Shown: positions 22,554 to 28,667 of the stretch, in pieces
Layout: each line of letters begins with the position of its first letter
How positions within the stretch are numbered: the first letter of the stretch is position 1
DNA from: UM-FILTER-38-24 sp041663205
Lineage (GTDB): Bacteria > Patescibacteriota > Gracilibacteria > UBA1369 > LOWO2-01-FULL-3
NCBI GenBank assembly: GCA_041663205.1
Contig: JBAZQZ010000008.1
Location: 1-38,658, forward strand
Length of the DNA: 38,658 nucleotides
Direction of reading: 5' to 3'
Program-made: the position numbers and the translations under genes
Notes under the pieces: model-generated
What the model was told of the DNA's origin: nothing
Databases searched by the model: none
Seen by the model: the letters and a program-made list of their open reading frames with translations, nothing else

Positions 22554-24026
22554 CTAGTATTTAAGCCCGAAATTCGCACCTATGACAATCAAATCAGCCC
22601 CGTCGATGATTCCGTCATAATTGAAATCTTTTAGTGCGTCATATTCCTCGTCCGCGTATTCACTGCCGAAAGATCTCGCAAGTTTTTCGATATCTTTTCC
22701 GTCTACGCGATCGCTTCTGTCGCTGTCGCCTTTCAGCCCGCGCGTTTCAGTTCCGGAAACTTCAACAGCTTGTCCGGAAATGCCGTTCTTTAGAGCAAAA
22801 ACCTGATATGAATATTCGACCCCCGCGACTATTTTTAAAGAGTCGATATAAAAATTATCGCTTCCTTCCTTGATAATTTTATACGTGCCGTTCACGTCTT
22901 TTCTCTTTACGACATATGTCGCGCCGCTGACAACGTCCCAAGTAAGCCCAAAACTATACCTTTCCTGTCCGGCTGCAATTTTCAAATTTGCAATATTCAA
23001 AGAAACACTGCTTCCGATATTTAAGGTCATGCCGGTAAATTTTGTCATCATATCCCCGCTTGTGTCAGCCAAAAAACTGCTCGCTCCAAAAGAAATGGAG
23101 GTTGTTGTCAGGGTCGTATTTTTCACCGCGAAAACAAGGTCGAGAAGTTTTCCGCTTCCGTCAACTCCTGTCGGCGGGTTGATAAGTCGCGCATCCCCGA
23201 CAATAACAGTACCCTCGGTTCCGTTTTGCAAAGCCGCGCTGAAAGAAGTTTCTTTCCCGTCGGCCTTCAAAAAAGATGATTCCGTAGCCGAAATATAGGA
23301 CAGGACACTCGGATCATAATTTATCTCAAATCCATATCCGTATAAATCGACAGTATCTTTCGCATCGATGGAGACAGTGACATTTTCCCCGACACTCGCG
23401 GTCGCGCCGGCCATCATGACCTCCGGTCCATGGCCTGCATAAACGCTATTTGCGCCGGAGGGAGTCCCGATAATACTTCCGCCATTTACGCCAATCGCTC
23501 CGTTTCCGGCAACAGCGGTGCCAAAATTCGCTACGCTGTCGACTTTTACCAAAGGATCAATCCTTTCCATGGTTGCCTTATCTGTGGCATTTCCGGCATA
23601 CCACGCGCCACCGCTTGCATTTACGCTGTCTATTGCCACTCCGGCCGAATCCTTCAAAACAAGCGAGTCTCCCGCATTCGCAAGAGAAAGCCCGATGATC
23701 GCTCCCGCCGTCAAATTTTTCACGCTGTCTTCGCTGTCCTCGATCAAAAAATATCCGTGAGGCGCGATTTTCCCGGAAACGATCGAATATTTTGTGGTGG
23801 TATCGTCCTCTATAACCCACCCGCTCAAATCGACTTCCTGAGAAGTCGGATTATAAAGTTCAATCCACTCGTCATTCGAATCATCGCTTGTGCCGGCCCA
23901 CGCGACCTCATTGATTACGACATCTCCAAGTGTCGCCGCAAAACTTGTCACACCTTTCACGATTAAAATTGACGACGCCAAACAAGCCAGCGCAGTCAAA
24001 GTAAGGAATTTTTTCAAACTTTCCAT
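22554..24026 (-). CDS. Secreted LTD-cohesin-Fn3-dockerin protein
   Basis: I set the start at the ATG at 24026 (MESLKKFL) because it gives a proper signal peptide cut after SFAA; length 490. Residues about 31-165 are a lamin-tail domain (GDVVINEVAWAGTSDDSNDEW, then IELYNPTSQEVDLSGWVIED). Residues about 205-350 are a cohesin-like domain (SVGENVTVSIDAKDTVDLYG, then YGFEINYDPSVLSY). A fibronectin-III-like segment follows (about 350-430, LTWDVVSGATYVVKRK). The last 60 residues form a type I-like dockerin with two calcium loops, DSDRSDRVDGKD and DFNYDGIIDGAD. Having both cohesin and dockerin, it could bridge or polymerise. Its promoter carries a CTTTTCGCGAAAAG palindrome. Confidence 0.85.
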   Translation of the reverse strand: MESLKKFLTLTALACLASSILIVKGVTSFAATLGDVVINEVAWAGTSDDSNDEWIELYNPTSQEVDLSGWVIEDDTTTKYSIVSGKIAPHGYFLIEDSEDSVKNLTAGAIIGLSLANAGDSLVLKDSAGVAIDSVNASGGAWYAGNATDKATMERIDPLVKVDSVANFGTAVAGNGAIGVNGGSIIGTPSGANSVYAGHGPEVMMAGATASVGENVTVSIDAKDTVDLYGYGFEINYDPSVLSYISATESSFLKADGKETSFSAALQNGTEGTVIVGDARLINPPTGVDGSGKLLDLVFAVKNTTLTTTSISFGASSFLADTSGDMMTKFTGMTLNIGSSVSLNIANLKIAAGQERYSFGLTWDVVSGATYVVKRKDVNGTYKIIKEGSDNFYIDSLKIVAGVEYSYQVFALKNGISGQAVEVSGTETRGLKGDSDRSDRVDGKDIEKLARSFGSEYADEEYDALKDFNYDGIIDGADLIVIGANFGLKY

Positions 24027-24044
24027 AGAATTTTGGTTAAATGT

Positions 24045-24074
24045 TTTGTACAAGCCTTTTCGCGAAAAGAACAA
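24045..24074 (-). promoter_or_regulatory. Promoter of the dockerin gene with CTTTTCGCGAAAAG palindrome
   Basis: On the minus strand TTGTTC (24069-24074), an 18-bp spacer and TACAAA (24045-24050). The 14-bp perfect palindrome CTTTTCGCGAAAAG (24056-24069) lies within the spacer and touches the -35, a typical repressor position. The leader to the ATG is about 12 nt. Confidence 0.5.
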
Positions 24075-24090
24075 CCGCACATTAACAGGT

Positions 24091-24118
24091 CGACATTAAA
24101 TTTTTGTTAAAAAAAGAT
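24091..24118 (-). repeat. Dispersed AT-rich intergenic element, copy 2
   Basis: Begins CGACATTAAATTTTTGTTAA on the plus strand and ends in an A-run plus GAT. It differs from the copy at 16783-16810 at one of 28 positions. It lies upstream of the dockerin-gene promoter. Confidence 0.65.
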
Positions 24119-24179
24119 TAAAAAAAGTTAAAATCACCAAAAAAGATTTGCAAAAAAAACAAAATTGTCGGCAAATATA

Positions 24180-25043
24180 TCACCGCAAAGCTGTCTCAAA
24201 GCTGTCTGTTTGTTTTTCCAAAAGTTCTTCCAGTTTATTTTTGAATCCCAAAAATCCGCTACGGTTATCTACCCTTATTCTAGGCAAAACAAGCATGTCG
24301 TCATCGCTCAAATTCGCCTCTCCTTCGTTTGTTGTTAGCGCGATTTTGTATCCGTTTTTTCTCAGTATCTCCACGACAAGATTATTGTATTTCCCGGAAG
24401 GATAAACGAAACTCAAAGGTTCTACTCCGAAATTATTTTTCAAAAAATCCCGCGCCTCGGCAATTTGCACCGAAAGACGATCTTTCCCCAGACTGCTCAT
24501 GGCAAAATGACTTTTTGAATGAGAAATCAATTCGATTCCGTTTATCGCGCAAACCCTTAGCTGGTCAATTGTCATATGTCCTTTTTTACCGACCATGTCG
24601 GGGATTACCGCATTTGAAGCCGTAAATCCGTACTTCTGCAAAATCGGGAGAGCGGTGGTGTAAAAATCTTCCAGCCCGTCGTCAAAAGTCAAAACCACGG
24701 CTTTCTCAGGCACTTTCCCGTCCTCAATATCTTTCAAATTTATCGTCACATAACCGTTTTCCCTCAGATAATTCATCTGCTCGTCAAAATAAAAAGGGCT
24801 TACAGAAAGCCTCCACCCCATCGGATCAAAATTTTTATCAATATCACGGACATAGTGATACATCAAAATCGGAATTTTTTCGGACACGTTATTTTTTAGA
24901 TCGTTTTTCACGTCGTCATAATTCACCACGCTGTTTAGCGCAGACAAAAGCGCGGAACGATTTTTAAAAGAAAAAGCGAAAGGCAAAACAAAAACAACCA
25001 GCAAGGAAAAGATAACGCCAAAACTTAAATGTTTTTTCTTCAT
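24180..25043 (-). CDS. Polysaccharide deacetylase (CE4, NodB homology)
   Basis: 287 residues. An N-terminal signal anchor lies at about 7-26. The NodB domain follows: IPILMYHYVRD near 54, VVLTFDDGLEDFYTTALPIL near 115 (catalytic Asp-Asp motif), LISHSKSHFAMSS near 172 (metal-binding HxxxH) and LSFVYPSGKYNNLVVEIL near 205. CE4 enzymes remove acetyl groups from N-acetylglucosamine in peptidoglycan, chitin or exopolysaccharide outside the membrane. It lies upstream of the dockerin-cohesin genes on the same strand and may belong to the same surface programme. A TATAAT box ends 7 nt before the ATG, suggesting a leaderless transcript. Confidence 0.93.
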   Translation of the reverse strand: MKKKHLSFGVIFSLLVVFVLPFAFSFKNRSALLSALNSVVNYDDVKNDLKNNVSEKIPILMYHYVRDIDKNFDPMGWRLSVSPFYFDEQMNYLRENGYVTINLKDIEDGKVPEKAVVLTFDDGLEDFYTTALPILQKYGFTASNAVIPDMVGKKGHMTIDQLRVCAINGIELISHSKSHFAMSSLGKDRLSVQIAEARDFLKNNFGVEPLSFVYPSGKYNNLVVEILRKNGYKIALTTNEGEANLSDDDMLVLPRIRVDNRSGFLGFKNKLEELLEKQTDSFETALR

Positions 25044-25050
25044 CGGAGCG

Positions 25051-25056
25051 ATTATA
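25051..25056 (-). promoter_or_regulatory. -10 box of the deacetylase gene (leaderless)
   Basis: A perfect TATAAT on the minus strand with only 7 nt to the ATG at 25043. No good -35 is visible. Confidence 0.5.
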
Positions 25057-25092
25057 CATTAAAAACAACAATGTGACTGTATCTATCTCTAA

Positions 25093-25168
25093 TGGTGGGT
25101 CGGCCGGGGATCGAACCCGGGACCATCAGCTTAAAAGGCTGTTGCTCTACCGGCTGAGCTACCGACCC
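25093..25168 (-). tRNA. tRNA-Lys (anticodon TTT)
   Basis: A complete cloverleaf of 76 nt with encoded CCA. The acceptor stem GGGTCGG/CCGACCC is perfect. The D-arm has GCTC/GAGC, the anticodon loop is CTTTTAA, and the T-arm is CCGGG/CCCGG with TTCGATC. Position 27-43 is an A-A mismatch; all other stem pairs are good. Confidence 0.97.
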
Positions 25169-25179
25169 ATAACGAAACC

Positions 25180-25208
25180 ATTTTATTTATCCGAAGCCAT
25201 AAACGCAA
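25180..25208 (-). promoter_or_regulatory. Promoter of tRNA-Lys
   Basis: On the minus strand TTGCGT (25203-25208), a 17-bp spacer and TAAAAT (25180-25185), about 11 nt before the mature 5' end. The -35 and early spacer (TTGCGTTTAT-GCT) nearly equal those of the promoter at 459-487. Confidence 0.55.
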
Positions 25209-25473
25209 GAGATTTTCGCCCGTTTCCCCAAAAAGCAAAAATTTTTCAATCCCCGCATGACAAAAACAACAACTCTGCCATGAAATACCCCTTTCAACAT
25301 TTTTCACTTCGAACAATGGCATTTGACAGCCGCTACAAGCCAAAATCTTACGTACTCGGATTTCGCATTTTGCCATAAATCCCGGTAAACGCAACGCTGT
25401 TTTGTGGCTTTCTTTAGCCAAAAACACGAGTTTTATTACGCGTCACATTTTAAGAATTCGCTACTCGAAAAAG
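25209..25473. other. Intergenic stretch with no recognised gene
   Basis: The 365-bp gap between tRNA-Lys and the HNH gene contains the tRNA promoter at one end and the HNH promoter at the other. Between them I see no tRNA, no small ORF with a credible start and no clear hairpin. Confidence 0.5.
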
Positions 25474-25502
25474 TTGAAATTTTGGCTTACAGATGCTAAT
25501 AT
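25474..25502 (+). promoter_or_regulatory. Promoter of the HNH gene
   Basis: TTGAAA (25474-25479), a 17-bp spacer and TAATAT (25497-25502) with an extended TGC. The leader to the ATG at 25534 is about 25 nt. Confidence 0.5.
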
Positions 25503-25533
25503 TCGGGCACAAAGCATCTTTAAAAATAATCCT

Positions 25534-26442
25534 ATGAATACAAAAATAACAACAATCAGCGACGAAAATTTATACAATCTCTGCAAAGAATACGGCGAGC
25601 GCACGCGAATCTGGCGACAAAGATTTTCGGGACTTTTGCCCGAAGTTTTCAAAAGAAAATTGTACGAGAAAAAAGGTTTTTGTTCTATCTTTGAATTTTC
25701 GAAAAAACTGGCAGGGCTAAGCGAAGAACAGGTCAGACTGGTTTTGAATTTGGAAAAAAGATTTGAGGAAACTCCGGTTTTGAAAACACTTTTGACGACC
25801 GGAAAAGTCAGTATAAATAAGTTGGCCAGAATCGTCTCGATCGCAAAACCTGAAAATGAAAAATTCCTGGCAAACCAAGTGCAAATTTTATCAAAAAGTG
25901 CTGTTGAAACTTTGGTGAGAGATGAAAAACAAAATGGCTTGTTTGAGCCACTTTTTGACTCAAAAAGTCTGCCCGGGCAAGAGCGTTTCGACACAAAAAA
26001 CACAAAAAGCAACCGCACGGAAACAGACGAAGAAATAACAAAAAATTTCAAATCCTTAGGCTTGAATTTATCCCCCGAAGTCCGACAAAAACTTCTTGAA
26101 CTTCAACAAAAAGGCATCGATATAAACGACCTGCTTCTCGAATTCCTCAAAACCCGCGAACAAGAAATCGCGCAGAAGAAAGAGGAAATCAGCCAAGAAC
26201 CCTACGGCAAGCCATCAAGACACATCCCTGTCTCCGTCAAAAAAATCCTCTACCTCGAACACGGCACAAAATGTTCCGTAAAAAATTGCCAAAAACCTTC
26301 AACTCAAATCCATCATATCCGCAGATTTTCTGCTGTACCAAGCCATGATCCGCACTACCTCGCGCCGCTCTGCAAGGCGCATCACGAGCTCGCGCACAGC
26401 GCAGACGCAGACTACATAGAGATGCGAAGAAAGAAATGCTGA
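25534..26442 (+). CDS. HNH endonuclease-domain protein
   Basis: I use the ATG at 25534 (MNTKITTISDENL), giving 302 residues; an upstream extension would run through the promoter. The N-terminal 200 residues are helical with LCKEYGERTRIWRQRFSGLL and a RTxxDEEITKNFKSLG region, the layout of DUF222/13E12-type HNH proteins. The C-terminal HNH site reads CSVKNC, STQIHHIRRFS, HYLAPLCKAHHELAH. These give two zinc cysteine pairs or Cys/His ligands plus the catalytic HH. Such genes occur in many copies in actinobacteria and in CPR bacteria and may be mobile or defence nucleases. No partner methylase is adjacent. Confidence 0.85.
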   Translation: MNTKITTISDENLYNLCKEYGERTRIWRQRFSGLLPEVFKRKLYEKKGFCSIFEFSKKLAGLSEEQVRLVLNLEKRFEETPVLKTLLTTGKVSINKLARIVSIAKPENEKFLANQVQILSKSAVETLVRDEKQNGLFEPLFDSKSLPGQERFDTKNTKSNRTETDEEITKNFKSLGLNLSPEVRQKLLELQQKGIDINDLLLEFLKTREQEIAQKKEEISQEPYGKPSRHIPVSVKKILYLEHGTKCSVKNCQKPSTQIHHIRRFSAVPSHDPHYLAPLCKAHHELAHSADADYIEMRRKKC

Positions 26443-26654
26443 AAACGAAACACCGTGAAATTACACACTCAGTGGATACATTGAGGGCCAAACCAAGGTC
26501 CACTCAAAAACAGAATCAGGTGACGACGAAGCGGTTTGCCTCAGACATATTTCAAAATCAAAAACGGGATAACATAAAAAAACATAAACAACGCCCGCAC
26601 TACAACCGTACCACAAACTCACTTCCTCACAGCAAAAATCCCGCCCGCAACAAA

Positions 26655-27230
26655 TTATTCTCCTTTTTTCGTATACAAACTATGGACCAAAAATGCGAGC
26701 GCAGGGAGCGAAAACCAAAGCGCGCTGTTATTCACGATAGATCTGATTAGAGCTGATTCATTGTAAACATCCCAAAGTGCGGTGACCGTCGTTTTTGTCT
26801 CCCCGAGGCCGATAAACGAAATACCGCTCACGAAAACAAGTATGGCGCTGATGATAAGTCCCGCGCTCATAATTGCATAAACAATACTCAAAACAAGCCT
26901 CGTCGGCGCGGATCTGTCATCCACGGTGGCGACCTCAAAAGCTCCTTTCACGGCAAAAATAATAACAAACGCAATAAAAATTAATACTTTTATAAGAACC
27001 AAAGCCTCACTTTCATTTCCAAGCGCTGCGAATTTCAAAAGTTTGGCAAACATCACGGATCCGCCGAAATACTGCGAAAAAACGGTTCCGCCGGCATCCG
27101 CCGCAATCATGGAAACATAAGTTCCAAGGATGATTTTCAGCGTACTGTCGCGCCCGACAATAAAACTGTACGCGACAATCACGACAAAGAAAACAAGTAC
27201 GAAAAGATCCCAAGAAAGAACAATAGTCAT
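26655..27230 (-). CDS. Membrane protein of unknown function (CPR-type)
   Basis: 191 residues with about five hydrophobic helices (about 5-25, 30-50, 78-98, 109-135, 165-183). The opening TIVLSWDLFVLVFFVVIVAYSFIVGRDST looks familiar from uncharacterised patescibacterial proteins and is loosely CvpA-like. There is no catalytic motif. It starts 36 bp after the dnaJ stop and may be read through from the dnaJ promoter. The 212 bp between it and the HNH gene contain nothing I can name. Confidence 0.75.
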   Translation of the reverse strand: MTIVLSWDLFVLVFFVVIVAYSFIVGRDSTLKIILGTYVSMIAADAGGTVFSQYFGGSVMFAKLLKFAALGNESEALVLIKVLIFIAFVIIFAVKGAFEVATVDDRSAPTRLVLSIVYAIMSAGLIISAILVFVSGISFIGLGETKTTVTALWDVYNESALIRSIVNNSALWFSLPALAFLVHSLYTKKGE

Positions 27231-27266
27231 AAGAAATGAGTGATTACAAAAGAAATTTTATACTAA

Positions 27267-28418
27267 TCACCAAAAAAGTCCACCGCTTTTTTTAAGATCA
27301 ATCCCTGCCTCATCGGCAAGAGCTTCGTAAAGTTCACGTTCTTTTTTCGAAAGTTTCTCCGGAATTTTTATTTTGATTTTTACGTAATGATCTCCGGTTT
27401 GTCCCGTCGCTTTTCTGACACCTTCATCTGAAATTTTGAAAACTTTTGAGTCGCTCGTGCCTGCGGGAATTTTTATAATTTTTTCTCCGTGAATTGTCTC
27501 AACCGTAATCTCTCCGCCCAAAACGGCTTGCAATAGATGTATTTCGGTCTCGCTATGAATATCAAGACCGTCTCTGATAAATTTTTTACTTTGCTCAACA
27601 ACTAATAATATATACAAATCTCCGCTCGGCCCGTTTTTTATTCCGCCTTCCCCTTTTTCCGGAAGTCGAAGGTTTGATCCATTGTCCACGCCTGCGGGAA
27701 TTTTTATTTTTACGCGATCTTTTACTCGGACGCGAGTTGTTCCATGGCATACGGAACACAATTTTTCGGGACGCCTTCCTTCGCCGTTACATTCGTCACA
27801 GACATTAGAGGTCGCCATCTGGCCCAAAATGGTATTTCTCACTGATCTTATCTCTCCGGTTCCGCCGCAAGCCGTACAGGTTACGATACTGCTTCCGGGC
27901 TCTGCGCCTTTGCCGTTACATTGTTTGCACACATCGGATTTTGTGATTTCAAGTTCTTTTTCGCATCCAAAAACGGCATCCTCAAAAGATATTCTGATAT
28001 TTGCCTCGATGTCACTTCCGCGAATCGGGCCGGATCTTCTTGAGCGCTTAGATCTTCCTCCGGACATTCCTCCGCCAAAAAAACTTTCAAAAATATCCGC
28101 AAATCCCGCGCCTCCGTTCCCCCCGAAATCAAAATTCATTCCGTTAAAATCAAAACCTCCGCCCCGCCCTGCACCGCCGCCGCCAAATCCGCCGCGTGGG
28201 TTCGTAGAGCCAAAAGCATCGTATTGTTGCCGTTTTTGTTTGTCCGACAAAACTTCGTACGCGACATTTATTTCCTTGAATTTTTGCTCGCTGTCTTTAT
28301 CGCCCTTATGTTTATCCGGATGATACTTGAGGGCCGATTTTCGGTATGCAGACTTTATCTCCGCGTCCGTCGCGGTTTTTGCAACCCCCAAAATTTCATA
28401 CAAATTTTTTTCTGCCAT
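27267..28418 (-). CDS. dnaJ: Chaperone DnaJ
   Basis: I place the start at the ATG at 28418 (MAEKNLYEILGV), since the upstream extension covers the promoter; length 383. The J domain (1-70) has the HPD motif in LKYHPDKHKG. A Gly/Phe-rich region follows (about 75-140, with unusually long glycine runs). The four zinc-finger repeats are CKQCNGKG, CTACGGTG, CDECNGEG and CSVCHGTT. The C-terminal substrate-binding domains end in a short tail. DnaJ delivers clients to DnaK and stimulates its ATPase. Neither dnaK nor grpE is adjacent. The promoter carries a CIRCE-like HrcA operator. Confidence 0.96.
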   Translation of the reverse strand: MAEKNLYEILGVAKTATDAEIKSAYRKSALKYHPDKHKGDKDSEQKFKEINVAYEVLSDKQKRQQYDAFGSTNPRGGFGGGGAGRGGGFDFNGMNFDFGGNGGAGFADIFESFFGGGMSGGRSKRSRRSGPIRGSDIEANIRISFEDAVFGCEKELEITKSDVCKQCNGKGAEPGSSIVTCTACGGTGEIRSVRNTILGQMATSNVCDECNGEGRRPEKLCSVCHGTTRVRVKDRVKIKIPAGVDNGSNLRLPEKGEGGIKNGPSGDLYILLVVEQSKKFIRDGLDIHSETEIHLLQAVLGGEITVETIHGEKIIKIPAGTSDSKVFKISDEGVRKATGQTGDHYVKIKIKIPEKLSKKERELYEALADEAGIDLKKSGGLFW

Positions 28419-28436
28419 AATTTTTTTTACCGCCCC

Positions 28437-28465
28437 ATTATACCTTCCGCAAAACCCCTTGTCTA
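28437..28465 (-). promoter_or_regulatory. dnaJ promoter
   Basis: On the minus strand TAGACA (28460-28465), a 17-bp spacer and a perfect TATAAT (28437-28442). The leader to the ATG at 28418 is about 12 nt and has no proper Shine-Dalgarno sequence. Confidence 0.75.
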
Positions 28466-28489
28466 GCACTCTATCAGCGAAAGTGCCAG
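28463..28489. promoter_or_regulatory. CIRCE-like operator (HrcA site) at dnaJ
   Basis: On the minus strand CTGGCACTT, exactly 9 nt, then GAGTGCTAG. This matches the CIRCE consensus TTAGCACTC-N9-GAGTGCTAA at 14 of 18 positions, with the right half 8 of 9. It overlaps the -35 box, a suitable site for heat-shock repression by HrcA. Confidence 0.65.
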
Positions 28490-28610
28490 GCAAAAATGTA
28501 TACCCGCAAAACCCCCTATCCAAAGCCCTGAATTATGAAACGACTACCCGATATGTCAGCACAAAGTGTTTGAAAAAACAAAAGCATAGGGACAAAATCA
28601 AAATAAATTC

Positions 28611-28639
28611 GGCTTGCGAAATAATTCTTTCCGTAAGCC
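28611..28639 (+). promoter_or_regulatory. Hairpin in front of the giant surface-protein gene
   Basis: GGCTTGCG-AAA can pair with TTTCCGTAAGCC with one G-T pair and one bulge around a 6-nt loop. It lies 29 bp before the ATG. A possible -10 TACAAT (28649-28654) follows it, so it could be an operator or part of the leader. Confidence 0.4.
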
Positions 28640-28667
28640 AAAACCAAATACAATTTAACCAACGCAT

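Noticed and set aside
24027..24080. Longer start of the dockerin protein
   Set aside because: It would place 18 residues before a clean signal peptide and run through the promoter.
25385..25410. Third TTGCGTTTA box resembling the -35 regions at 482 and 25203
   Set aside because: No acceptable -10 box follows at a proper distance.
16835..27276. TTTTTTGGTGA seen three times on the minus strand after genes
   Set aside because: One copy is just the coding end of dnaJ (GLFW-stop), so the triple is probably coincidence and not an element.
28419..28523. Longer start of DnaJ
   Set aside because: The J domain must begin near MAEKNLYEIL; the extension covers the CIRCE-like operator and the promoter.
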